Positions 1 through 6,239 of a DNA stretch of 6,247 nt are shown here, piece after piece. The stretch comes from an uncultured Megasphaera sp. (GTDB lineage: Bacteria; Bacillota; Negativicutes; Veillonellales; Megasphaeraceae): the NCBI RefSeq assembly GCF_958350005.1, contig NZ_CATWFF010000121.1:1-6247 (forward strand), given 5' to 3'. The first letter of the stretch is position 1; every line of letters starts with the position of its first letter. The notes under the pieces were generated by a model. That model did not search any database and had not been told where the DNA came from. It saw only the letters and a program-made list of their open reading frames with translations. The translations under genes and the position numbers were made by a program.

Positions 1-42
1 ATCCATGTGCTGATACCATCCTCTACAAAAATTTATATATAT

Positions 43-71
43 ATTATCGTATATTCTAAAGGAAAAGTAAA
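43..71 (-). promoter_or_regulatory. Predicted sigma-70/SigA-type promoter for a gene beyond the left edge
   Basis: Read on the minus strand, TTTACT (66-71, four of six matches to TTGACA) is followed after exactly 17 bases by GATAAT (43-48, five of six matches to TATAAT). Transcription would begin near position 36. Downstream, AGAGGA (19-24) precedes an ATG at 4-6 by 12 bases, a rather long spacing, so that ATG may or may not be the start of the next gene. A/T-rich sequence just upstream of the -35 could act as an UP element. Confidence 0.5.
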
Positions 72-76
72 TACAC

Positions 77-113
77 AAGAAAGATTTAAATTTGAAATTT
101 ACCCATCTTTTTT
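77..113 (-). terminator. AT-rich dyad after apbE, possible weak terminator
   Basis: The outer arms 80-85 (AAAGAT) and 105-110 (ATCTTT) are complementary, extendable by G-U and A-T pairs to 77-113, and enclose an inner dyad TAAATTT/AAATTTA (87-93 and 95-101). In the operon mRNA the structure is preceded by an A run and followed by AUCUUUCUU, which is U-rich but not a clean tract. The stem has almost no GC pairs, so termination would be weak. It lies about 20-55 bases after the apbE stop and directly upstream of the -35 of the predicted promoter, so it could instead be a regulator site. No better terminator is visible in 1-131. Confidence 0.25.
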
Positions 114-131
114 TGCAGAGATTCCGTCAAA

Positions 132-1190
132 TCATGGAGCCATGCGGAAATCGCCGTTCAACTCAGAGAATTGCTTCTTAAATCCATCTGTCATGTACAC
201 AGAACCATCGGCAGCTGTTATTTCACATTCTACGCCAGGCATGGTCCGCACGAGTTCCAGCCCTTTTTCCGGCCCCAGTACAAATACGACCGTCGTCAGA
301 ATATCGCTGAGCATGCCGCCATGGGGAACAGAGCTGTCGACGACGATGGAGTCACTCATGACGCCGGAGTCGGCAGGATACCCGGTTCGGGGATCAAAGA
401 TATGATGATACCGGACGCCGTCCTGAATAAAGTACCGTTCATAGTCGCCCGATGTAGACAGGTTCTGATCTTCAATGGCCACAATGCCCAGGTAGTTGCC
501 GTCTGTATCGGAACGGGGATGCTTCATGCCAATGTTCCAGGCCTTTCCCTTGCTCGTCTTGCCAATAGCATACATGGAGCTGGCTCCCATATTGATCAAG
601 CCACTTTCGATATGATGCTGTTCATAAATCTTGCGAATTTCATCGACAGCATATCCTTTAGCCACGCCGCCCAGGTCAATAGCCATACCTTCTCTGGCCA
701 GCATGACGCTGTGATCTTCCGGACGGAGAAGGATATCCCTGTAATTGACGAGCTGCAGGGCCTGGTCTATTTCGGCCCGAGACGGTACATGCTGACTGTC
801 TGTGCCGATTTGCCACAGGTTGGTCATGACGCCGACAGTAATATCCCATTCACCGCTGCTCTTTTCCGAATAGTCCCGGGCAAAGGAAATCATTTCATAT
901 ACAGCCGGATCTACCTGCACATAGTGTTTGCCGGCAGCCGCATTGATTTTGGCAACGTCACTGTCCGGACGCTGCGAGCTGGCTAATGCATCCAGTTCAT
1001 TGATGCGGGAAAAACTCTCGTTAACTGCCTGTTCCGCTTCTGCTCCGACGGCACGAAGCGAAATGGACGTATCCATGGCTATTCCGCTCCGTTCAAAAGA
1101 AGACTCCGGATGCAGAGCGCATCCGGAGCAACTTAAGACCATCAGAAAAGCTGCGGTAACGACATATCGTACTTTGCCTTTCCAGTTCAT
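132..1190 (-). CDS. apbE: ApbE, FAD:protein FMN transferase, probable lipoprotein
   Basis: ApbE transfers FMN from FAD to a threonine of target proteins outside the cytoplasm; in this operon the targets should be RnfG and RnfD. The 352 residues begin with a basic, hydrophobic signal (about 5-20) leading to Cys21 or Cys24 (LSCSGC), a plausible though not classical lipobox. Family motifs: GIAMDTS (36-42), PDSDVAKIN (75-83), GEWDITVGVMTNLW (113-126), IDLGGVAKGYAVD (171-183), INMGASSMYAIG (199-210), STSGDYERYF (245-254), YHHIFDPRTGYPA (261-273) and SDILTTVVFVLGPEKGLEL (295-313), including probable Mg-binding residues Asp296 and Thr300 and the His263 region. Length is normal. It starts three bases after rnfB with only a weak AGG-type ribosome binding site, so translational coupling is likely. 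A strong hairpin lies over codons 21-29. The stop is TGA at 132-134. Confidence 0.95.
   Translation of the reverse strand: MNWKGKVRYVVTAAFLMVLSCSGCALHPESSFERSGIAMDTSISLRAVGAEAEQAVNESFSRINELDALASSQRPDSDVAKINAAAGKHYVQVDPAVYEMISFARDYSEKSSGEWDITVGVMTNLWQIGTDSQHVPSRAEIDQALQLVNYRDILLRPEDHSVMLAREGMAIDLGGVAKGYAVDEIRKIYEQHHIESGLINMGASSMYAIGKTSKGKAWNIGMKHPRSDTDGNYLGIVAIEDQNLSTSGDYERYFIQDGVRYHHIFDPRTGYPADSGVMSDSIVVDSSVPHGGMLSDILTTVVFVLGPEKGLELVRTMPGVECEITAADGSVYMTDGFKKQFSELNGDFRMAP
1095..1128 (-). other. Perfect 10-bp hairpin plus U-rich run inside apbE
   Basis: CTCCGGATGC (1104-1113) and GCATCCGGAG (1119-1128) are exact reverse complements separated by five bases. Seven of the ten pairs are GC. In the operon mRNA the stem is followed directly by UCUUCUUUU (1095-1103). 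This has the form of an intrinsic terminator or attenuator placed 60-95 bases into apbE, over codons for the residues just after the lipobox. It may equally be a coding coincidence. The structure is seen directly; function is inferred. Confidence 0.4.
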
Positions 1191-1193
1191 GTA

Positions 1194-2039
1194 TTAACCT
1201 ATCTTTTCTTCCACTTTGGCATCAGCAATCAGTGTTGCAATAGCCTTAGTCGGACATTTCGTAACGCACGTAGCTTCTTCGCAGGTACGGCAGATTTCCG
1301 GATTGACGACAGCCAGATGATCGACAACCTTGACACCGCCTTCGTGAGCGCAGTTTCTCATGCAGAGACCGCAGCCAATGCAGGCAGCAGAGCAGTCTTT
1401 GCGGGCAACGGCACCCATTTCTTTTGAAGAGCAGCTGACAGCAACTTTAGCGCTGACCGGCAGCAGTTCAATAACGTGGTTCGGACAAATGCTTGCACAT
1501 TTGCCGCAGCCAGTACAGAGCTGTTTATTTACTTTCGGCAGTCCGTCTTCGCCCATGGTCATAGCGCCAAAGGGGCAGTTCCGGACACAGTTGCCAAAAC
1601 CAAGACAGCCATATTTACAGAATTTCGGGCCCTGCTGTACCGTCTTGGCAGCAGCACAGTCATGAACACCTTTGTATTCATAGGCCAGTTTGGCAATGCC
1701 GTTGCCGCCGCGGCAGCGGATATGTGCATATTTCGGTTCTGTTTCTTCAGCAACTTTACCGGTCAGTTTTGCTACGATAGCAGCAACTTCTGCCTTGCCA
1801 GGAACGCAGAGGTTAGGCGGAACATCAGGATCCAAAACAACAGCTTCTGCATATTTAGCACAGCCGGCAAACCCGCAGGCACCGCACTGGCCTTTTGGAA
1901 GGGCTTCTTCTACTTCGCCAATAAGCGGATTTTCTGCCATGGCAAATTTTTTATCGGCAAAGGCCAGGATAAATCCAAAGACAATACCGATGCCAACCAT
2001 AACGACGACTACCATCATGGCCATTTCAGTGTAATTCAT
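1194..2039 (-). CDS. rnfB: RnfB, multi-cluster ferredoxin-accepting subunit
   Basis: RnfB is thought to be the entry point for electrons from reduced ferredoxin. The 281-residue protein has one N-terminal membrane helix (about 6-28), then the Fe-S domain with Cys52, 55, 60 and 78 (CGACGFAGC motif), the stretch IRCRGGNG (107-114) and Cys128. Two double-cluster ferredoxin domains follow: Cys141-145-151-155 with Cys175-178-181-185, and Cys220-223-226-230 with Cys250-253-258-262. In total 24 cysteines are present, enough for about five [4Fe-4S] clusters, as in clostridial RnfB rather than the shorter proteobacterial form. In the last domain Cys230 is followed by Ala, not the usual Pro, and the final motif is spaced C-x2-C-x4-C-x3-C. 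The start at 2039 is backed by AAAGGAG at 2049-2055, nine bases upstream. apbE begins three bases after the stop. Confidence 0.97.
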   Translation of the reverse strand: MNYTEMAMMVVVVMVGIGIVFGFILAFADKKFAMAENPLIGEVEEALPKGQCGACGFAGCAKYAEAVVLDPDVPPNLCVPGKAEVAAIVAKLTGKVAEETEPKYAHIRCRGGNGIAKLAYEYKGVHDCAAAKTVQQGPKFCKYGCLGFGNCVRNCPFGAMTMGEDGLPKVNKQLCTGCGKCASICPNHVIELLPVSAKVAVSCSSKEMGAVARKDCSAACIGCGLCMRNCAHEGGVKVVDHLAVVNPEICRTCEEATCVTKCPTKAIATLIADAKVEEKIG

Positions 2040-2058
2040 TACTTCCCACTCCTTTACG

Positions 2059-2631
2059 TTATATCATGCCGGAGAAACCAAGGAATGCCAAGGCCATCAT
2101 CCCGGCAACGATAAAGGCAATCGGTGTTCCCTTTAATGCATGAGGAACAGCGGCATAATCCAATTTTTCACGGCAGCTTGCCATCAGAATCAGAGCCAGT
2201 GCAAAGCCCAGGCCGGAACCAACGGCAAATACAAGGTTTTCAAGGAAATTATAATTACTCGTAATACTGATAACCGGCACGGACAGGACAATGCAGTTCG
2301 TGGCAATCAGCATGAGGTAAATGCCCCACATGTTGTACAGGGTCGGAGACATTTTCTTGATGACAATTTCCAGCAGCTGTACGAAGCTGGCAATGAGGAC
2401 AACGAACGAAATCGTCCGCAGGAACGTCAAATCAAGAGGAACCAGTACGAAGTTGTAGAGAAGCCATGCCAGAACCGTACTCATCGTAAGGACGGACGTT
2501 ACGGCAAAGCCCATGCCAACGGAGGCATTCAGGTTTTTGGAAACGCCGAAGAAAATACACAGGCCGAGGAACTTAGTCAATACGAAGTTGTTAATCAGTA
2601 CTGCCCCGACAAACAGCGTAAAGAATTCCAT
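2059..2631 (-). CDS. rnfA: RnfA, integral membrane subunit with two Fe-S cysteines
   Basis: RnfA is the partner of RnfE in the membrane core of the complex. At 190 residues it has the usual family length. It has six predicted helices and the conserved segments NNFVLTKFLGLCIFFGVSK (14-32, Cys25), SPTLYNMWGIYLMLIATNC (95-113, Cys113) and IAFIVAGMMALAFLGFSGMI (171-190). Both expected Fe-S cysteines are present. The residue after Cys25 is Ile rather than the common Pro, and the Pro usually found before the second cysteine (IPLI-type) is replaced by Met107. The start ATG overlaps the rnfE stop as TAATG, with GGGAG and AAGG purine runs just upstream. The stop is followed by a 19-base gap carrying the rnfB ribosome binding site. 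Confidence 0.97.
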   Translation of the reverse strand: MEFFTLFVGAVLINNFVLTKFLGLCIFFGVSKNLNASVGMGFAVTSVLTMSTVLAWLLYNFVLVPLDLTFLRTISFVVLIASFVQLLEIVIKKMSPTLYNMWGIYLMLIATNCIVLSVPVISITSNYNFLENLVFAVGSGLGFALALILMASCREKLDYAAVPHALKGTPIAFIVAGMMALAFLGFSGMI

Positions 2632-3254
2632 TATCCTTCACTCCCTTTCAGTTGTCTTGCTCTTTCGCGAGATTCATTCCATTTTTTCAGACCAGCCATC
2701 ATGAAGCCGATGAGCATGAAAGCTCCAGGCGGCAGAGCCATAATCAGAGCCGGCTGATAGGACGGGCCAAAGACGGGAATGCCCAGCAGCGTGCCGTTGC
2801 CGAGAACTTCACGAACGACGGAAATGAGGAGCATGGCAATGGTAAAGCCGACGCCCATGCCCATGCCGTCGAGGAAGGAAACGACAATGCCGTTTTTCGA
2901 TGCAACCGATTCTGCACGGGCCAGGATAATAGCGAATACGACGACCAGGTCAAGGTATACGCCCAGGGCTTTGTACAGATCCGGAGCAAAGGCCTGCAGG
3001 AACAGCTGTACGCACGTTACAATCGTAGCGATACAGGTAATATATACAGGCACACGGACTTTCTTATTGATCAGCTTACGGATAATAGATACTACTACGT
3101 TATTCGAGGTAATAACGAACCATACAGTCAGACCCATGGTAAGGCCATTGACAACGCTCGTCGTAACGGCAAGGCCAGGGCACAGGCTCAGGGCCAGAAC
3201 GAAGTATGGGTTTTCTTCAATAATGCCTCTAGTAAATACTTTCCAAAGACTCAT
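2631..3254 (-). CDS. rnfE: RnfE, integral membrane subunit, with Ala at the usual second cluster cysteine
   Basis: RnfE pairs with RnfA in the membrane. The two are homologous six-helix proteins inserted in opposite orientation, and together they are known to hold an intramembrane Fe-S cluster through two cysteines from each. The 207 residues show the opening ENPYFVLALSLCPGLAVTTS (14-33) with the first cysteine, Cys25, then DGMGMGVGF (129-137), REVLGNGTLLGIPVFG (148-163) and LPPGAFM (174-180). The second conserved stretch, usually close to IPLIVxNCIxLGRAEAFA, reads LDLVVVFAIILARAESVA (101-118), so the cysteine position is Ala108. Two other cysteines, Cys74 and Cys81, lie in the preceding helix. 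There is no frameshift or stop, and the flanking conserved residues are in frame. Starts with a one-base overlap with rnfG, with AGGGGG upstream, and ends with a one-base overlap with rnfA. Confidence 0.96.
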   Translation of the reverse strand: MSLWKVFTRGIIEENPYFVLALSLCPGLAVTTSVVNGLTMGLTVWFVITSNNVVVSIIRKLINKKVRVPVYITCIATIVTCVQLFLQAFAPDLYKALGVYLDLVVVFAIILARAESVASKNGIVVSFLDGMGMGVGFTIAMLLISVVREVLGNGTLLGIPVFGPSYQPALIMALPPGAFMLIGFMMAGLKKWNESRERARQLKGSEG

Positions 3255-3808
3255 TATTTTTTACCCCCTATCTGAGCTGCTTTTTCTACAGCTTCTTTTA
3301 CGCCATTCGTAAAAGCACGGGACGAAATGGTTGCGCCAGTCATGGCCTGAATTTTATCTTTCACGCCATGTTCTTTGGTAACTTCCAGATTTTCCGCTTT
3401 TTTGCCTTTAAACTGGTCTTTAAACGGAGATTTTGCGCCTTTATCGCCGAGGCCAGGCGTTTCATTGGCTTCCAGAACAGTGTAGTCAATAACCGTTCCG
3501 TCAGCCGCAACAGCTGTCAGCATCTTAATGGGGCCGCCGTATCCTTTCGGAGCCGTCGGAATGATGTAGGCAATTTTCTGACCGCCTTTTTCAGCAACGA
3601 ACGTATCTTTTTCTCCCGGAACTTCTACGAACTTATCTGCATCGGGAACCAGCGTCTTCATGGAATCCTGTTTCAGCTGTTCTGCCTTTTCCTTGGCAAT
3701 AGGAACCGTAACAAAGGCTACAGCACCGATAATACAACCGGAAACGAGACATGTGAGGACAAGGTTCATGGCGACGTGAACGACACCGCCTTCATGTTTT
3801 TCTGCCAT
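3254..3808 (-). CDS. rnfG: RnfG, membrane-anchored flavoprotein subunit with covalent FMN
   Basis: RnfG (NqrC/RnfG family) is anchored by one N-terminal helix and exposes an FMN-binding domain on the outer face of the membrane. The 184-residue protein has a hydrophobic segment at about 12-36, ETPGLGDK (116-123), which is typical of the family, and the flavin motif MTGATISS (156-163), in which Thr160 is the predicted residue esterified to FMN by ApbE. The consensus Asp six residues before the acceptor is Gln154 here. The frame extends upstream to 3841 inside rnfD, but the ATG at 3808 is preferred: it follows the rnfD stop directly (TAA, one A, ATG) and has AAAGGGGG about nine bases ahead, lying within the last rnfD codons. 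The end overlaps the rnfE start by one base (TAATG), which suggests coupled translation. Length fits the family. Confidence 0.96.
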   Translation of the reverse strand: MAEKHEGGVVHVAMNLVLTCLVSGCIIGAVAFVTVPIAKEKAEQLKQDSMKTLVPDADKFVEVPGEKDTFVAEKGGQKIAYIIPTAPKGYGGPIKMLTAVAADGTVIDYTVLEANETPGLGDKGAKSPFKDQFKGKKAENLEVTKEHGVKDKIQAMTGATISSRAFTNGVKEAVEKAAQIGGKK

Positions 3809-3809
3809 T

Positions 3810-4847
3810 TTATTTAGCCCCCTTTGTCTTGACTGCACCAAAGACAGTCGGTTTTACGAGGCGGTCAATAAGGGGAGTCAATGTATTCATCAGCAGGATA
3901 GAATAGCAGACGCCTTCCGGATAGCCGCCGAAATAGCGAATCAAGACAGTAATAATACCTGCACCTAAGGCGAAGATCATCTGGCCTTTCAGCGTAATCG
4001 GCGCTGTTACCATATCGGTTGCCATGAAGAAAGCACCGATAATCAGGCCGCCGGCCATCATTTCAAACAGGGCAATGTTGGCACTGCCATAAACGAGACC
4101 CATAAGGATACCGACTGTAGCGATCATGATAACAGGAACCTGCCAGTTTACATAGCCCTTATAAATCAGATACAAGCCGCCAAGGATCAACAGTACTGTA
4201 GAGGTTTCACCGAGGGAGCCATTACGGGTACCGATGAACAGGCTCTGGTAAATTGCACCCCAGTCGTTGGTGCCAAACAGGTTGAACAGGGCTTCTGTGC
4301 CGCCGTGTTTGAAGACGTTCAGCGGCGTAGCGCCGGCAACGCCGTCGACGACAGTGCCGTTCAGCTGGGTCCATGTCGTCATGGCTACTGGCCAGGAAAC
4401 CATCAGGCCTGCACGGCCGACATGAGCGGGGTTGAAAATGTTATAGCCCAGGCCGCCCATAGACTGTTTACAGACGACGATGGCCAGGAACGAACCGATG
4501 ATGCTCATCCACCAGGGCAGGCTCGGCGGGCAGCACATAGCCAGCAGCAGGCCTGTAATAACAGCGGAACCATCGCTGATGGTGACCTTGCGGTGCATCA
4601 GTTTTTCCCATAAAAATTCAAAAACAACGGCAGACACAACAGCGACGATAATATTGACCAGGGCGTTTACGCCAAAGTAATATACGCCGAATGCAGCAGC
4701 CGGCACGAGGGCGGCAACGACGCTCCACATAATCTTAGGAATCGTTTCGTTACAGCGAACATGCGGTGAAGATGATACAGTAAGTTTTAATTCCTGCATG
4801 TCTTTAGCATCCTTTCCCATAGTTTGTCCTTTCGCTTCTGGACTCAT
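3810..4847 (-). CDS. rnfD: RnfD, membrane subunit carrying covalent FMN
   Basis: RnfD is a multi-helix inner membrane subunit of the NqrB/RnfD family, through which electrons and probably the coupling ion pass. The 345 residues (from the ATG at 4847) contain the conserved opening LTVSSSPHVRC (22-32), many hydrophobic helices from about residue 37 to 325, the family segment GGLGYNIFNPAHVGRAGL (131-148), and FFMATDMVTAP (273-283). The covalent flavin site is DGVAGATPL (168-176) with Thr174 as the predicted FMN attachment residue. The usual Ser/Thr three residues before the acceptor Thr is Ala171 here. Three in-frame ATGs, at 4847, 4820 and 4797-4799, could start it; the last lies nearest the conserved core, and the true N-terminus is uncertain. 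A longer open frame reaching back into rnfC is not credible. The stop is one base from the rnfG start. Confidence 0.95.
   Translation of the reverse strand: MSPEAKGQTMGKDAKDMQELKLTVSSSPHVRCNETIPKIMWSVVAALVPAAAFGVYYFGVNALVNIIVAVVSAVVFEFLWEKLMHRKVTISDGSAVITGLLLAMCCPPSLPWWMSIIGSFLAIVVCKQSMGGLGYNIFNPAHVGRAGLMVSWPVAMTTWTQLNGTVVDGVAGATPLNVFKHGGTEALFNLFGTNDWGAIYQSLFIGTRNGSLGETSTVLLILGGLYLIYKGYVNWQVPVIMIATVGILMGLVYGSANIALFEMMAGGLIIGAFFMATDMVTAPITLKGQMIFALGAGIITVLIRYFGGYPEGVCYSILLMNTLTPLIDRLVKPTVFGAVKTKGAK
4827..4832 (-). promoter_or_regulatory. Possible alternative Shine-Dalgarno site inside rnfD
   Basis: AAAGGA stands six bases before the in-frame ATG at 4820, giving a 336-residue RnfD. It competes with the upstream GAAGGG at 4853-4858, which sits five bases before the ATG at 4847. 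Both are reasonable, so the sequence alone does not settle the start. Confidence 0.45.
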
Positions 4848-4870
4848 GATATCCCTTCTTCCATTAGATC

Positions 4871-6226
4871 TTAGGCTTTCGCAGCTGCTTTGGCAGCTTT
4901 TTCCTTCGCTGCCTGCTGGATAGCTTTGCACTGGCCTTTAGCATTGCGAATATACTGGACAATATTGCGTTTTGCCGGACAGGTGTATACACAGCTACCG
5001 CATTCTACGCAGTTCATAACGCCATATTCCATGCATTTATCCCAGGCTTCACAGGAAGCAAAGATACTCAGCTGACTCGGAATCAGGCCCATCGGACATG
5101 CCTGAACGCAGCGGCCGCAGCGAATGCACGGTTCTTCTACGCCGACCTGGCATTTTTCAGGAGACAAGGCAAGAATCCCTGATGCACCTTTGGTAATGGG
5201 AACATCCAGCTGATATTGTGCCAGTCCCATCATAGGACCACCGGCAATGACGCGATCCGGCTGCTGGGAGAAACCGCCGCAGAAATCAATGGCTTCCTGG
5301 AACGTCGTACCAATGCGAACACGCAGGTTCTTCGGTTCTTTAATGCAGTCGCCCGTTACGGTCGTAAGGCGTTCGATAAAGGGAATACCATGGCATACAG
5401 CATCAGTAATGGCAATAACCGTACCGACGTTGCTGACGACGCAGCCGACGTTCATGGGAAGTCCGCCCGGTTCTACCAGACGGCCCGTGCAGGCTTCGAT
5501 CATCATTTTTTCAGCGCCCTGAGGGTACTTCGTTTTGCACGTAACAACCGTAACTTCCGGAATATCCTTGAAAGCTTCCGTCAGGTTTTTAATGGCTTCA
5601 GGTTTATTATCTTCAATGCCGATATAGCCCTTCTTTACGCCCAGGGCTTTCATGCAGATCTGTACGCCTGTAACCAGTTTTTCCGACGTTTCTTTTTCTA
5701 CCATGGCCCGATAGTCACAGGTCAGATAGGGTTCGCATTCGGCGCCGTTGACGATGAATGTATCGACCGGTTTGTTCGGAGCCAGCTTGACATGAGCCGG
5801 GAAGGTAGCACCGCCGCAGCCGACGACACCGGCTTTTTTAATCAGCTCAATAATTTCCTTGCTATCCAGCTGTTTCCAGTCATGTTCTTCCGGAAGACCT
5901 TCGAGCCATTCGTCTTTGCCGTCTGCCTGGATGACGACAGCCATGCATTTGACCATCATGTTGTGCGGCATCGGGGCTACTTTGACTACCTTACCGGATG
6001 TCGATGCATGAATGTCTGCATGGAGGAACGCATCGCTGGTCCCAATGAGCTGTCCTTTCTTGACCAAGTCGCCAACTTTGACGGTCGGCGTACAGGGTGC
6101 GCCAAAATGCTGGCTCATAGGGATGACTACTTGACCCGGTACTGCTAGGGTTTCAATGGCTTTATCTTTAGCGTAGATTTTGCCATCGTCAGGATGAACC
6201 CCACCTCTTTTAAAGGTATTCAACAT
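4871..6226 (-). CDS. rnfC: RnfC, NADH/FMN-binding subunit of the Rnf ion-translocating electron transport complex
   Basis: RnfC is the cytoplasmic subunit that exchanges electrons with NAD(H); it is a relative of the 51-kDa subunit of complex I. The protein has 451 residues when started at the ATG at 6226. Seen in order: an N-terminal barrel-sandwich region with a biotinyl-like fold (about 30-100, with HASTSGKV at 73-80), the glycine-rich flavin/nucleotide region GxGGAxFPxxxK (136-147), NGAECEPYLTCD (160-171), an SLBB-like segment (about 285-330), and two ferredoxin motifs, Cys367-370-373-377 and Cys406-409-412-416, each followed by Pro, for two [4Fe-4S] clusters. It ends in a short Ala/Lys-rich tail, so it is the short clostridial type. 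An in-frame TTG lies directly upstream (6227-6229), but the ribosome binding site spacing favours the ATG. First gene of the operon; rnfD follows after 23 bases. Family assignment is very secure. Confidence 0.97.
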   Translation of the reverse strand: MLNTFKRGGVHPDDGKIYAKDKAIETLAVPGQVVIPMSQHFGAPCTPTVKVGDLVKKGQLIGTSDAFLHADIHASTSGKVVKVAPMPHNMMVKCMAVVIQADGKDEWLEGLPEEHDWKQLDSKEIIELIKKAGVVGCGGATFPAHVKLAPNKPVDTFIVNGAECEPYLTCDYRAMVEKETSEKLVTGVQICMKALGVKKGYIGIEDNKPEAIKNLTEAFKDIPEVTVVTCKTKYPQGAEKMMIEACTGRLVEPGGLPMNVGCVVSNVGTVIAITDAVCHGIPFIERLTTVTGDCIKEPKNLRVRIGTTFQEAIDFCGGFSQQPDRVIAGGPMMGLAQYQLDVPITKGASGILALSPEKCQVGVEEPCIRCGRCVQACPMGLIPSQLSIFASCEAWDKCMEYGVMNCVECGSCVYTCPAKRNIVQYIRNAKGQCKAIQQAAKEKAAKAAAKA

Positions 6227-6232
6227 CAAAAA

Positions 6233-6239
6233 TCACCTC
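6233..6239 (-). promoter_or_regulatory. Shine-Dalgarno site of rnfC
   Basis: On the minus strand GAGGTGA stands six bases before the ATG at 6226 and only three before an in-frame TTG at 6229. The spacing decides for the ATG as the start of rnfC. No promoter can be seen because the window ends a few bases further upstream. Confidence 0.8.

Noticed and set aside
171..986. A 271-codon open frame on the plus strand opposite apbE
   Set aside because: It is antisense to a gene with all ApbE motifs in place; the open frame follows from the codon use of apbE.
2140..2757. A plus-strand open frame of about 205 codons opposite rnfA and the end of rnfE
   Set aside because: Its translation is rich in Asn, Gln, His and Arg, as expected for the antisense of hydrophobic membrane genes; both real genes are unmistakable.
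3809..3841. Upstream extension of the rnfG frame into rnfD
   Set aside because: The added residues overlap rnfD, while the ATG at 3808 has a strong ribosome binding site and matches the usual N-terminus before the membrane helix.
4882..4899. Short inverted repeat AGCTGC/GCAGCT followed by a T run on the plus strand
   Set aside because: It codes for the Ala/Lys-rich tail of RnfC; the T run lies on the antisense side, so it does not terminate the operon, and such repeats arise easily from Ala and Lys codons.
4848..4931. Upstream extension of the rnfD frame into rnfC
   Set aside because: The extra residues would overlap the rnfC end, are not similar to the family, and good starts with ribosome binding sites lie downstream.
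5216..6148. A 310-codon open frame on the plus strand opposite rnfC
   Set aside because: It is entirely antisense to a secure rnfC, its translation resembles no family I recognise and reads as low-credibility shadow protein, and it has no convincing ribosome binding site.
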